Part shown: positions 34,454-44,083 of the stretch, in pieces
How positions within the stretch are numbered: position 1 is the first letter of the stretch
Layout: every line of letters begins with the position of its first letter
Assembly: GCF_001436375.1 (NCBI RefSeq)
Contig: NZ_AZGA01000054.1
Coordinates: forward strand, 585-64,584
Direction: 5' to 3'
Length of the DNA stretch: 64,000 nt
DNA from: Agrilactobacillus composti DSM 18527 = JCM 14202
GTDB taxonomy: Bacteria; Bacillota; Bacilli; Lactobacillales; Lactobacillaceae
Made by a program: the position numbers and the translations under genes
Notes under the pieces: model-generated
What the model saw: the letters and a program-made list of their open reading frames with translations, nothing else
What the model was told of the DNA's origin: nothing
Databases searched by the model: none

Positions 34454-35629
34454 CTAGTAATGTTTTAATTCGTCACGGTAATCGGCCAATTGAGTCTTTA
34501 AACGACCCATGGCACTGGCATCAAAGGTCTCTAAAACCGCTTGGGCCAAGGTGATGGCCACCATAGCTTCAGCCACCACCGCCGCAGCGGGCACAGCCGT
34601 GGTATCGGAGCGTTCCACATTGGCCTTGTAAGGGGCTTTACTGTGGATGTCCACACTTTGTAGGGGTTTATAAAGGGTGGGGATGGGTTTCATCACCGCA
34701 GAGATCACAACGGGTTGGCCGTTGGTCATGCCCCCTTCAAACCCACCCAAGTGGTCGGTTTGCCGGTAAAAGCCCTTGTTCTTATCATAAAAAATTTCGT
34801 CCATGTCTTCACTACCGGGATGGGCGGCTAGTTCAAAGCCATCCCCAAAAGCCACCCCTTTAAAGGCGTTGATGGCTACGATAGCTTGGGCCAAGCGGCC
34901 ATCTAATTTCCGGTCCGCACTGACATAACTGCCCAGTCCTGCCGGCAGGCCCGTGGCGATGACTTCCACAATGCCCCCCAGGGTATCCCCAGCTTTTTTG
35001 GCGGCATCAATGGCCGTTTTGATTTGGGTCTCCGCAGCGAGATCAAAGGTCCGGACCTCACTTTTTTCCGTCACCGCCCGCAAAGCTGCTAAATCTTCAA
35101 AGTCATTTAACTTGTTGGTATCCGCCGCAATGGGCCCTAATTGTTTCACAAAACCTAAAACATCAATGCCCAATTCCTTTAAGAATTGCTTGGCCACACT
35201 GCCCACGGCCACCCGCATGGCGGTTTCCCGGGCACTGGAGCGCTCTAAGACATTACGCAGGTCTTGGTGCTGATATTTCATCCCCCCCACTAAATCCGCA
35301 TGGCCGGGTCTGGGTTTGGTGACTTGGCGCACGGAATTGGCCGCCGTGGCAGCTTCGGTGGGAGACATGATCCCCTGCCAGTGGGCATAATCCTTATTGG
35401 GCAGTTGAATGGTGATGGGCGAACCCAAGGTCAGTTGATGGCGCACTCCAGCGGTGATTTCCACCTGGTCAGTTTCAATTTTTTGACGGGCACCGCGGCC
35501 GTAACCCTGTTTGCGCCGTAGCATATCTTGATTGATTTGGTCAATATCAAGCTTTAAGTTGGCGGGCATCCCTGAGATCACGGCCGTTAACATGGGTCCG
35601 TGGGATTCCCCGGCAGTTACATACTCCAT
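34454..35629 (-). CDS. aroC: Chorismate synthase
   Basis: 391 aa from ATG 35629 after AGGAG; the longer frame to 35665 has no support. The start TAGESHGPMLTAVISG, RRKQGYGRGARQKIE, GRPGHADL-like PRPGHADLVGG and the late RSDTTAVPAAAVVAEAM are signature regions. It makes chorismate with reduced FMN. Upstream of aroA in one unit; aroK and tyrA sit apart under the T-box. Confidence 0.96.
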   Translation of the reverse strand: MEYVTAGESHGPMLTAVISGMPANLKLDIDQINQDMLRRKQGYGRGARQKIETDQVEITAGVRHQLTLGSPITIQLPNKDYAHWQGIMSPTEAATAANSVRQVTKPRPGHADLVGGMKYQHQDLRNVLERSSARETAMRVAVGSVAKQFLKELGIDVLGFVKQLGPIAADTNKLNDFEDLAALRAVTEKSEVRTFDLAAETQIKTAIDAAKKAGDTLGGIVEVIATGLPAGLGSYVSADRKLDGRLAQAIVAINAFKGVAFGDGFELAAHPGSEDMDEIFYDKNKGFYRQTDHLGGFEGGMTNGQPVVISAVMKPIPTLYKPLQSVDIHSKAPYKANVERSDTTAVPAAAVVAEAMVAITLAQAVLETFDASAMGRLKTQLADYRDELKHY

Positions 35630-35825
35630 AGTAGTCACTCCTGAGATCAAATTTTTGCAATTCAATTTGCAATACAGATTGGATTCATTGTACCATGAAT
35701 GAGACCTTTATGAGAATAACCTAAAAATTCACGTAATTGGTCTAATCTGGTCATGGTTGGCATAGCAGTTATTAGAGTATGCTTTAAAAGCAGATGTAAG
35801 CCTTATCATTTCACAAATTTATTGT

Positions 35826-35831
35826 TATAAT
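35826..35831 (+). promoter_or_regulatory. Extended -10 of fbp
   Basis: TG-t-TATAAT, 22 bp before the start codon. Confidence 0.6.
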
Positions 35832-35853
35832 GTAGCCATCACTGGAAAAGGAT

Positions 35854-37782
35854 GTGTTCATCACGCAAGAACTTGAAAGAGAGTTACTTCAGGAGAAGTA
35901 CCCCACCAGAGAAGCTGTCACCACGGAAATTATCAACCTAGAAGCTATTTTGAATCTTCCAAAAAGTACGGAAGCTTTCATGAGCGACATTCACGGCGAA
36001 TTCGCCGCCTTTGATCATATTCTCAGAAATGCCTCTGGGAACATCACCATCAAGATTCAAGACCTGTTTAATGGGAAAATGACCCCCAAAACCCAAAAGC
36101 AATTTGCTTTTTTGATTTACTACCCCACCGAACGGGTCCGCATCATTAAAAACAGCTTCGATGATCCAGATGATTTGAAACAATGGTATCTGGATACTTT
36201 CGAAAATTTGCTGGACATGTTGAAATATTGCGCCACCAAATATACCCGTTCTAAAGTCCGTAAAGCCATGGCCCCTGAGTTCGTTTACATCACCGAGGAG
36301 TTGCTCTACGGGGACTTTAGCACCGAGGATAAACATAAATATTACGCCCAAATCACCGATGACATCATTGGCCTGAAAACCGCCGACCAATTCATCATCG
36401 CCTTGTGCCACACCATTCAACGCTTGGTGGTGGACCATTTGCATGTGGTGGGGGACATTTACGACCGGGGCCCGGCGCCGGATAAAATCATGGATCGCCT
36501 GATGCGCCACCATTCTGTGGATCTGCAATGGGGCAACCACGACATTCTTTGGCTGGGGGGCGCCGCTGGTTCTAGTTTATGCGTGGCCAACTTATTGCGG
36601 ATCTGTGCCCGGTATAATAATCTATCTATCGTCGAAGACGCTTATGGCATCAACCTGCGCCATTTGTCCTTATTGGCCGAGAAGTATTACCAAGATAACC
36701 CGGGGTTTGCCCCGAAGATCATGCACGAAGATCGCCGGCCCGTGGGTGCCGAACTCACCCAACTCACTAAAATTCACCAGGCCATTGCCATCATTCAGTT
36801 CAAACTGGAGGGTCAAGCCATTGACCGCCGCCCAGAATTCAAGATGACTAAACGTAAATTGCTGGATAAACTCAGTGATGACCGCCAGTCCATCACCTTA
36901 GATGGGAAAACTTACCCCATCATTAACGGCTGTTTCCAAACCGTTGATCCCAAAGACCCTTACACCCTGCTACCGGAGGAACAAGACGTCATCGACCAGT
37001 TGACCCAAGCCTTCGTCAATTCTGAAAAGCTCCACAAACATATGGATTTCTTCATGAAAAAGGGCAGCATGTACTTAACCTATAACGGCAATCTCCTGAT
37101 CCACGGCTGTGTGCCGGTGAATCCCAAGGGCGAGATGGAGGGCTTGCGGTTAAATGGCAAGCTTTATAAGGGTAAGGCTTTGTTTGATCTCCTGGAACAA
37201 AATCTCCGGACCAGTTATTTCAAGTCTAAAAACGGGGATGATTTGTCCACGGACTTATTATGGTATCTCTGGACTGGACCGGAATCGCCATTATTTGGCA
37301 AACGGGCCATGACCACCTTTGAACGTTACTTTATTGAAGACAAAGCCACCCACGTGGAAGTCACCAATAGTTACTATAAATTACGCCATGAGGCTTGGTT
37401 TATCGAAAATATCCTCAAGGAATTCGGCGTAGACGCGGACACCGGCCATGTGATCAATGGCCACACCCCGGTGAAAAAGGGCCAATCCCCGATTTTAGCC
37501 GATGGGAAGATGCTGGTGATCGACGGCGGATTTGCCCGGGCCTATCAAAAGACCACGGGTATTGGCGGTTACACCTTGTTATATAATTCCTATGGGCTGC
37601 AATTAGTCACCCTGCAGCCCTTCACCACCCGGGCCAACGCCATCGCCCAACTCAGCGACATCGTCTCCACCAAACACGTGGTAGAACAAGAACTCGCCCG
37701 CAAAACAGTGGCTGAAACCGACATTGGCACTAAGCTCAAACGCCAAGTCCGCCAGCTGCAGGAATTGTTGGAAGATATGTAA
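35854..37782 (+). CDS. fbp: Fructose-1,6-bisphosphatase, class III
   Basis: 642 aa, the normal size for the Firmicutes type. Metallophosphatase motifs: SDIHGEF, GDIYDRGPAPD, GNHDILWLG and INGHTPVKKGQSP. It removes the 1-phosphate of fructose 1,6-bisphosphate for gluconeogenesis in the cytosol. Start is GTG 35854, very close to its SD, so an in-frame codon slightly downstream is possible. Single gene with terminator. Confidence 0.95.
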   Translation: MFITQELERELLQEKYPTREAVTTEIINLEAILNLPKSTEAFMSDIHGEFAAFDHILRNASGNITIKIQDLFNGKMTPKTQKQFAFLIYYPTERVRIIKNSFDDPDDLKQWYLDTFENLLDMLKYCATKYTRSKVRKAMAPEFVYITEELLYGDFSTEDKHKYYAQITDDIIGLKTADQFIIALCHTIQRLVVDHLHVVGDIYDRGPAPDKIMDRLMRHHSVDLQWGNHDILWLGGAAGSSLCVANLLRICARYNNLSIVEDAYGINLRHLSLLAEKYYQDNPGFAPKIMHEDRRPVGAELTQLTKIHQAIAIIQFKLEGQAIDRRPEFKMTKRKLLDKLSDDRQSITLDGKTYPIINGCFQTVDPKDPYTLLPEEQDVIDQLTQAFVNSEKLHKHMDFFMKKGSMYLTYNGNLLIHGCVPVNPKGEMEGLRLNGKLYKGKALFDLLEQNLRTSYFKSKNGDDLSTDLLWYLWTGPESPLFGKRAMTTFERYFIEDKATHVEVTNSYYKLRHEAWFIENILKEFGVDADTGHVINGHTPVKKGQSPILADGKMLVIDGGFARAYQKTTGIGGYTLLYNSYGLQLVTLQPFTTRANAIAQLSDIVSTKHVVEQELARKTVAETDIGTKLKRQVRQLQELLEDM

Positions 37783-37791
37783 TCCTAAATT

Positions 37792-37822
37792 AAGCAATCA
37801 TCTTCGGGATGGTTGCTTTTTT
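37792..37822 (+). terminator. Terminator of fbp
   Basis: AAGCAATCATC, TTCG-type loop, GATGGTTGCTT, T run. Confidence 0.85.
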
Positions 37823-37824
37823 GA

Positions 37825-37862
37825 TTGCAAAATTAAGTTTTGTTTATTATAATGTAAACAAA
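37825..37862 (+). promoter_or_regulatory. Promoter with inverted repeat for the DUF2087 regulator
   Basis: TTGCAA (37825-37830), 17-bp spacer, TATAAT (37848-37853). TTTGTTTA (37839-37846) and TAAACAAA (37855-37862) form a perfect 8-bp inverted repeat around the -10, a likely autoregulatory operator. Confidence 0.7.
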
Positions 37863-37885
37863 TAAATGAAATGTTGTGATATATA

Positions 37886-38614
37886 ATGATTAACAATGAT
37901 AATGTCTACGAAATAGCTGACTTGCAACAGGGTTATTACCTAGCTGACGGGAAGTATCATTGCCTTTACTGCACCGCCAGTTTTGCGGAAAATCAAGTTT
38001 ATCCCTTAGATGGCCAATTTTATACGGCCAAAGGGATGATAGAAAATCATCTAACGTCTGTGCATCAAGGGCCGTTGTTAGCCCTGTTATCAGAATCCCA
38101 TGAACAATTTGGCATCTCAACTGCTCAGTTAGCGGCATTGCAGCTCTTTGTCCAAGATTTACCCGACAAAGTCATCGCCCAACGCCTGGCAGTATCCCCA
38201 TCAACCGTGCGCAATCACCGCTTTAAGTTACGGGAAAAAGCGCGCCAGGCTCGTTATCTATTGGCCGCCATGGCCTTGTTAGATAAACCAGACCCAACGT
38301 TGGTCCCCCATGTTGGTGCCACGATGATCGACGAACGTTATCAAATAACCGCCGCTGAACGGGCCCAAATTATTCAAACCACCATGGACCAAAATGGCTG
38401 GATTGAAACCTGGCCCCGAAAAGAAAAACGTAAAATCGCCTTGCTAAGTGTCTTGATCAAAGATTTTGACCCCCATAAAAACTATGCTGAACCCGCCGTC
38501 AACGATATTTTAAAACAACATGTGGCCGATTACGTCACGGTGCGCCGCTATTTGATTGAATACGGCTTTTTAAAGCGCACCAACGATGGCAAAACTTACT
38601 GGGTTAATTTGTAA
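37886..38614 (+). CDS. LuxR-type HTH regulator with DUF2087 domain
   Basis: 242 aa. N-terminal YHCLYCTASF...NHLTSVH looks like a zinc-finger-like CxxC...HxxxH unit. Residues about 83-125 (DKVIAQRLAVSPSTVRNHRFKLREKARQAR) are a LuxR-type HTH. The C-terminal part (KNYAEPAVNDILKQHVADYVTVRRYLIEYGFLKRTNDGKTYW) is DUF2087. Almost no SD. It precedes an MFS gene by 24 bp and probably controls it and itself. Confidence 0.82.
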   Translation: MINNDNVYEIADLQQGYYLADGKYHCLYCTASFAENQVYPLDGQFYTAKGMIENHLTSVHQGPLLALLSESHEQFGISTAQLAALQLFVQDLPDKVIAQRLAVSPSTVRNHRFKLREKARQARYLLAAMALLDKPDPTLVPHVGATMIDERYQITAAERAQIIQTTMDQNGWIETWPRKEKRKIALLSVLIKDFDPHKNYAEPAVNDILKQHVADYVTVRRYLIEYGFLKRTNDGKTYWVNL

Positions 38615-38638
38615 CTCGCATCTTGGTTAGGAGTTCCT

Positions 38639-39856
38639 ATGAAAAGAGGCGTCAATTATTTACTTATTGCCCGGGGTTTTTCAGAATTTGCCCTGGCCAT
38701 GTATACCATCACACTACCCCTGATCATTTTACAACTGACCGGTTCTCTAGCGAAAAGTGGGTATTTTTTTGCCCTAATTACCCTGCCCAGTTTATTGGGG
38801 ATGCCCTTTGTGGGTCCACTGGTTGAACGGGTCAGCCGCCAACAAATGATTCAAATTTGTTTACTGCTTTTGTTTACCCTTTTTGGCGGCCAACTCATCT
38901 TGTACCACTTTAACCTAATGCAGCTGGTACTTTTGACCCTGATTGCCATGGTCATCACTTTGATCAGTGCGGTGTCAGATATCGCCACCCGGGTAATTTT
39001 TTCTGAATTGGTCCCAGCTACTGAGTTAGAACGGTACAACGGCCTAAAAAGCCTCATCGATAATATTTGTACCTTTGCTGCACCGATGCTGGGGACTTTC
39101 ATATACGGTTTATGGGGCAGCCAATATGTCGTTGGCTTGATTTCGATATTACTACTCCTAGCCCTCTGGTTTGTGACGCAAATGGCCTATACCCGCAAAA
39201 TAACCCCAACCCAGCGCACAGAAACCAGTTTTGGCGCCAATCTAAAGGCTGGTATCACCTATATCAAAACGCAAAAGACTATTTTACGGCTATTCTTATT
39301 AGCCATGGTTTTGAATTTCTTTGTGGCGGCCACCGATGAAATCATCAATCCTGGCATCATTGTGGCCAAATATGGGATTTCCAAACAACTCTTTGGCTTC
39401 TCTGCCACCGCTTTTATCACTGGCGTTATTTTAGCCAGTTGGTTGATTAGCCGCCGGCCCAAAATTGATTTACATGCCAAATTAGCCCAACTGTTTGTCA
39501 TTAACAGCCTAATTATGATCCTCATTGGTTTAAGTTCGCTATTATTGATCCATCAGCCTTGGCAGTTGTTTTATGGTGTCTTCTTAGGATTAGAAGCACT
39601 CTTAGGCTTTTGCACCATCTTGATCAACATCCCATTAACTGCCTATTTTCAAGCCCACGTCCCTCTTGGCTATCAAGGCCGCTTTTTTGCCTTTTTTGTT
39701 TTCACCGCCAAACTCGCGGTGCCTTTGGGGATGGCGTATACTGGGCAACTTTCCCAAAAAATGGGACCAGATAGCACCTATATTCTGAATAACGTTATGG
39801 TTATCTTAATTGTTCTTATTGTGTTTCATAAAAATAAGGCTAAACCAGATACCTAA
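38639..39856 (+). CDS. MFS transporter
   Basis: 405 aa, about 12 membrane segments, with the loop 2-3 motif region VGPLVERVSRQQMI. Resembles macrolide-efflux-like MFS carriers. Same unit as the DUF2087 regulator. Substrate unknown. Confidence 0.85.
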   Translation: MKRGVNYLLIARGFSEFALAMYTITLPLIILQLTGSLAKSGYFFALITLPSLLGMPFVGPLVERVSRQQMIQICLLLLFTLFGGQLILYHFNLMQLVLLTLIAMVITLISAVSDIATRVIFSELVPATELERYNGLKSLIDNICTFAAPMLGTFIYGLWGSQYVVGLISILLLLALWFVTQMAYTRKITPTQRTETSFGANLKAGITYIKTQKTILRLFLLAMVLNFFVAATDEIINPGIIVAKYGISKQLFGFSATAFITGVILASWLISRRPKIDLHAKLAQLFVINSLIMILIGLSSLLLIHQPWQLFYGVFLGLEALLGFCTILINIPLTAYFQAHVPLGYQGRFFAFFVFTAKLAVPLGMAYTGQLSQKMGPDSTYILNNVMVILIVLIVFHKNKAKPDT

Positions 39857-39902
39857 AAGTGCTATGCTAATAATAAAGTTTGCACTTCTGGAGGACTGTC
39901 CC

Positions 39903-41279
39903 ATGGCAATTGATCCGTTAGATTTTCATATGAAAATTCGGCAGGGCATCGTTTTTTTCGTGGCCCATGCGATTCAGTTGCTTCCTTTGGCCTTGTTTTC
40001 GGCCGTCGAACCGGCTGATTCCCTCATGCTGGCTTTACCACTGCTATTATTTTATGCCGGCAGCAAAACGGGGTTATTGTTGATCAATGGCCTGGGCAAG
40101 GTCACCAACGCCTACCGTTTGACCCAACTGGCCTTGCTGGTGGGGACTGGGGCTGCTTTGGGGTTGGGTTTGACGGCAATCCCAATTATTGATGAAATTG
40201 CCGCCTTGATTTTAGGCTTAAGCGCCAGTGTGGTGTTAGTGGCTTTTCAAACGGTGTATTATCTGGAGCGTACTGTTTGGCATTGGTTTATTGGCAACGT
40301 GGAATTGCTGGGAGGCGCCCTTTATGTGGCCGTCATGGCCGGTTTGATGTGGTTGGTGGCCCGCTTCAATAGCCGTTGGTCGTTTTTAGTCTTGGCTTTG
40401 TTTTTAGGGCTGGCTTTATGGCTCCTGCACCAATTCCCCAACTTCATTCACCAAGGCAAACAACCCCTGACCCGAGCCGGTAGTCAATCCTTAAATGACC
40501 TGGAACTGTTTATGTGGCTGACTTTATTGGTCTTTAGCCTGCGCTATGTGCGGCAGTTTGCGACTCAGGGTGCCTTGTTATTGTTAGACATCGTCCTTTT
40601 GGGCTTCTTCACTTTTTTAGCCCGCATTATTTTACGCCAGCGTATCACTATCCGGTTGCCTTGGTGGCATATCGTGGCGTCTTTTCTAAATGGTATCGTG
40701 GGCACTTTTGCCATGTTATACCTGCTGTTTGCCACGGATCCTAAGGTTAGTTGGTTCATCCCCGTCAGCTACACTGCCTATGGTTTAGGCTTTTTAGGGG
40801 GTCAATTTTTCCGGCGACCGTTGCAAAAGTTATTAAAACCTTTATCTGATTTGACCATTCAACTGCTGGGGTTCGTCCTAGGCAGTTGGCTGTTGGTTTT
40901 CCCACTGACTTTGCCTTTAGGGTTATTCATCATTGGCTTCATGGGCACTGCCAATAGTATTTTGCTGAGCCATGCCGCCTTTATTGCCCCCGCTGGCGAC
41001 CTGCAAAATCGCCTAATGGTCAAATACCGCAATGTCAATTTGGGCAGTATTTTGGCGCAGTTTCTCATGTTACTGCTAATCGGTATCGTGTCGCTAAAAC
41101 GCCAAGGGCATTTCCTGGCATTGTTGGCCAGGGTCAATCAGGGGCAAACTGCCGGATTGACCCATGGGGTGGTCTTGACCATGGGCTGGCTCATGGCTTC
41201 ATTCATTACCCTAGGGGCCATTGCTGTCATGGTGCTGGCTGACAAGGTCAACGAACAGCCCTTGTACGTCAAAAAGTGA
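39903..41279 (+). CDS. Polytopic membrane protein, tandem paralogue 1
   Basis: 458 aa from ATG 39903 after TGGAGGA; the frame to 39810 lies in the previous gene. About 12 hydrophobic segments in an MFS-like spacing, with conserved internal words GSKTGLLLINGLGKVT, LGLSASVVLVAFQTVYYLERT, MVKYRNVNLGSILAQFLMLL. No family recognised. Very similar in every part to the next gene. Confidence 0.7.
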   Translation: MAIDPLDFHMKIRQGIVFFVAHAIQLLPLALFSAVEPADSLMLALPLLLFYAGSKTGLLLINGLGKVTNAYRLTQLALLVGTGAALGLGLTAIPIIDEIAALILGLSASVVLVAFQTVYYLERTVWHWFIGNVELLGGALYVAVMAGLMWLVARFNSRWSFLVLALFLGLALWLLHQFPNFIHQGKQPLTRAGSQSLNDLELFMWLTLLVFSLRYVRQFATQGALLLLDIVLLGFFTFLARIILRQRITIRLPWWHIVASFLNGIVGTFAMLYLLFATDPKVSWFIPVSYTAYGLGFLGGQFFRRPLQKLLKPLSDLTIQLLGFVLGSWLLVFPLTLPLGLFIIGFMGTANSILLSHAAFIAPAGDLQNRLMVKYRNVNLGSILAQFLMLLLIGIVSLKRQGHFLALLARVNQGQTAGLTHGVVLTMGWLMASFITLGAIAVMVLADKVNEQPLYVKK

Positions 41280-41350
41280 CAGTCCTAGCTGGTCACTTTT
41301 AGCAGTGGGGTTTATACTGCAGCTAAAGTTATCACTTTGGAGGCTTGTTC

Positions 41351-42718
41351 ATGACCAATGATCCTTTAGATTTTAAAATGAAAATCAGACAAGGCATCGT
41401 TTTTATCGTGGCTAATTCGATGCAATTATTGCCTCTGGCGTTGTTTGCTTATGTGACCCCCACCAATTCATTACAGTTGGCATTTCCCCTACTGTTATTT
41501 TACGCGGGCAATAAAACCGGGTTGTTATTGATCAATGGCCTGGGCAAAGTCACCGCGGCCTATCATTTGACCCAACTTTCTTTAGGGGTGGGGCTGTTGG
41601 CGGCCTTTGTGCTGGGATTGACCAACATTCCTATTGTAGACGACCTCACAGCTTTACTACTGGGCTTGAGCGCCAGTGTGGTCTTGGTGGCCTTTCAGAC
41701 CGTGTATTATGTGGAGCGCACAACGTGGCATTGGAATATCGGGGCCGTGGAACTGATCAGTGGAGTGCTTTATGTGGCGTTAGCCGCGGGGTTGATGGTG
41801 TTAATCAGCCGCTGGCAAGTGCGCTGGACCTTTTTAGGCTTGGCCCTGTTTCAGGGTTTAGCTCTGTGGCTGTTACGGCAATTTCCCAATTTTATCCGCC
41901 AAGACCAACATCCCCTGACCCGGGCTGGCAGTCGCTCTAATAACGACATTGAACTCTTCGTTTGGCTGACCCTGTTAGTCTTGGGGCTGCGGGATGTACG
42001 CCAATTTGCCAATCAGCTGGCCCTGTTATTTCTGGGCATCGTCTTACTGGGCTTCTTCGCCTTTTTAGCCCGAATTCTTTTCAAAAATCAGGTTAAAATC
42101 CACTTTCCTTGGTGGCATATTTTAGCCTCGTTTCTAAATGGCGCCACGGAAACCTTTGCCATGTTGTACATCTTATTCGTGGCTGACCCTGATAATAAAT
42201 GGGCCATCCCCCTAGGCTATCTTTATTACGCCCTGGGATTTTTAGCCGGGCAAGTCCTGCGCAAGCCTCTGCAAAAGTGGTTAAAACCCCTGTCCGACTT
42301 GACCCTGCAGCTTTTGGGTTTTACACTGGGTAGCTGGCTGTTGGTGAGCCACTTCACGTTGCCCCTAGGCCTATTCATCATTGGCTTTGTGGGGACTGCC
42401 AATAGTATTTTGCTAAATCACGCAGCCTTTCAACTCCCCATCGGGGCCCAGCAAAACCGGCTGATGGTCAAGTATCGCAACGTTTACTTGGGCAGCATTC
42501 TCGCCCAGTTTCTCATGTTGTTGACCCTGGGCATCACCGCCCTAGCGTTACAAGGTCATTTTCTGGCACCCTTGACCACGGTGCATCGACTAGCGACCAC
42601 TAACAACCAAGCAGCGGTCTTGATCATGGGCTGTATCTTGGCTTTGATCATCACTTTAGATGCCCTGGCTGTCTTTTTGGTGGCGCCAAAGGTTGATGAA
42701 CAGCCGTTGTACAAATAA
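41351..42718 (+). CDS. Polytopic membrane protein, tandem paralogue 2
   Basis: 455 aa from ATG 41351 after GGAGG. Start and end mirror paralogue 1 (DPLDFKMKIRQGIVFIVAN; DEQPLYK). The two share most of the membrane segments and clearly arose by tandem duplication. Each has its own SD in a similar setting. A role as transporter or flippase-like carrier is only a guess. Confidence 0.7.
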   Translation: MTNDPLDFKMKIRQGIVFIVANSMQLLPLALFAYVTPTNSLQLAFPLLLFYAGNKTGLLLINGLGKVTAAYHLTQLSLGVGLLAAFVLGLTNIPIVDDLTALLLGLSASVVLVAFQTVYYVERTTWHWNIGAVELISGVLYVALAAGLMVLISRWQVRWTFLGLALFQGLALWLLRQFPNFIRQDQHPLTRAGSRSNNDIELFVWLTLLVLGLRDVRQFANQLALLFLGIVLLGFFAFLARILFKNQVKIHFPWWHILASFLNGATETFAMLYILFVADPDNKWAIPLGYLYYALGFLAGQVLRKPLQKWLKPLSDLTLQLLGFTLGSWLLVSHFTLPLGLFIIGFVGTANSILLNHAAFQLPIGAQQNRLMVKYRNVYLGSILAQFLMLLTLGITALALQGHFLAPLTTVHRLATTNNQAAVLIMGCILALIITLDALAVFLVAPKVDEQPLYK

Positions 42719-42773
42719 CCCTTATGGCTTTTGTTAGGCCCATTGATTACCAGCAAACCGGCCATAATATCTG

Positions 42774-42809
42774 CAAAAAAAGAGACAACCCCAAAATAGG
42801 GCTGTCTCT
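42774..42809 (-). terminator. Terminator of the pur operon
   Basis: AGAGACA-GCCC / GGGG-TTGTCTCT stem with a T run on the minus strand, just after purD. Confidence 0.85.
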
Positions 42810-42817
42810 TGTTGTGT

Positions 42818-44068
42818 TTATAAGGCTTTACTGCCAATATCATGACGATAAATAAAGGGTTCAGCGACATTTTCCGTCAAAGCAGGATATAACACTGTTT
42901 GGCAAGCTTGGATGCTGGCCTGGGTGGTGGTCAACATAAAGACCCGACCCCCGGCGCTGACCAAGTGGCCGCCGACTTCTTCTACCCCCGCATAGGTCAC
43001 CTGAATCGCTGCGGGGAGGTTTTGTAGGTCTGGCAAGACAATGCCTTTGATTGGCTGTTTAGGATACCCGGAAGCCCCAACGACCACGCCCAAGGTGTAA
43101 TCCCCTTGGCGCCAAGTCACTTCAGGCTGACGTTTAGCCAACAGGTCCGTGATCAATGTGTAAAAATCACTTTGCAGGCGGGGCAACAACACCTGGGTCT
43201 CCGGATCCCCCAAGCGCATGTTGTATTCGATCACTTTGATCCCTGTGTCGGTCAAAATCAAACCGGCATATAAAATGCCCGAAAAAGCCAAGCCATCGGC
43301 CACCATCCCTTGAATCGTGGGAATGACGATTTGGTCATAGGCCTGCTGGCTCAAATCCGCCGGCATCTGGGGCAGCGGACTATACGCCCCCATGCCGCCA
43401 GTGTTAGGCCCCTTATCCCCATCTAACAGGCGCTTGTGGTCTTGGGACAAGGGCAGTGGCACAATCAAATCCCCATTGATGAAGCTCATGCAGGAAAATT
43501 CCTGGCCCACCAAATAATCCTCAATCACCACCGCCTGTTGGGCATCGTGGGCGTACAGCGCCCGCAACACGGATTGGGCTTCAGCTATCGTTTGGGCAAT
43601 GGTCACGCCCTTGCCCGCCGCCAAGCCGTCCACCTTGATGACGATGGGGGCTTCTTGTTGGGCCACATAGGCCAGAGCCGGTTGTAATTGGGTAAAAGTT
43701 TCCGATTGGGCCGTAGGAATGTGATGGCGTTTCATGAAATCTTTGGCAAAGGACTTGGAACCTTCCAGTCGGGCGCTGGCTTGTTTGGGACCAAATACCG
43801 CCAAATTGGCTTGGGTAAAGGCATCCACGATTCCCTTACTCAAAGGCACTTCAGGGCCCACAAAAGTCAGGTCCACTTGTTTGTCTTGGGCAAACTGAAT
43901 CAAGCTGTCAAAGTCGTTTTCATCGATCCCCACAATTTGAATATCATCCAAAGACATCCCGGGATTGCCTGGGGCACAATAAACCGTGTCCACTTGTGGA
44001 CTCTTTTGAAATTGTTGGCTGATGGCGTGTTCCCGGCCGCCAGAACCAATCACTAAAACTGTTGCCAT
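42818..44068 (-). CDS. purD: Phosphoribosylamine-glycine ligase
   Basis: 416 aa, ATP-grasp. Starts VLVIGSGGREHAI; KVDGLAAGKGV and MRLGDPETQVLLPRL are signature stretches. Step 2 of IMP synthesis (PRA to GAR). Last gene of the operon, 15 bp after purH. Confidence 0.96.
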   Translation of the reverse strand: MATVLVIGSGGREHAISQQFQKSPQVDTVYCAPGNPGMSLDDIQIVGIDENDFDSLIQFAQDKQVDLTFVGPEVPLSKGIVDAFTQANLAVFGPKQASARLEGSKSFAKDFMKRHHIPTAQSETFTQLQPALAYVAQQEAPIVIKVDGLAAGKGVTIAQTIAEAQSVLRALYAHDAQQAVVIEDYLVGQEFSCMSFINGDLIVPLPLSQDHKRLLDGDKGPNTGGMGAYSPLPQMPADLSQQAYDQIVIPTIQGMVADGLAFSGILYAGLILTDTGIKVIEYNMRLGDPETQVLLPRLQSDFYTLITDLLAKRQPEVTWRQGDYTLGVVVGASGYPKQPIKGIVLPDLQNLPAAIQVTYAGVEEVGGHLVSAGGRVFMLTTTQASIQACQTVLYPALTENVAEPFIYRHDIGSKAL

Positions 44069-44083
44069 AATAGCCTCCCCAAA

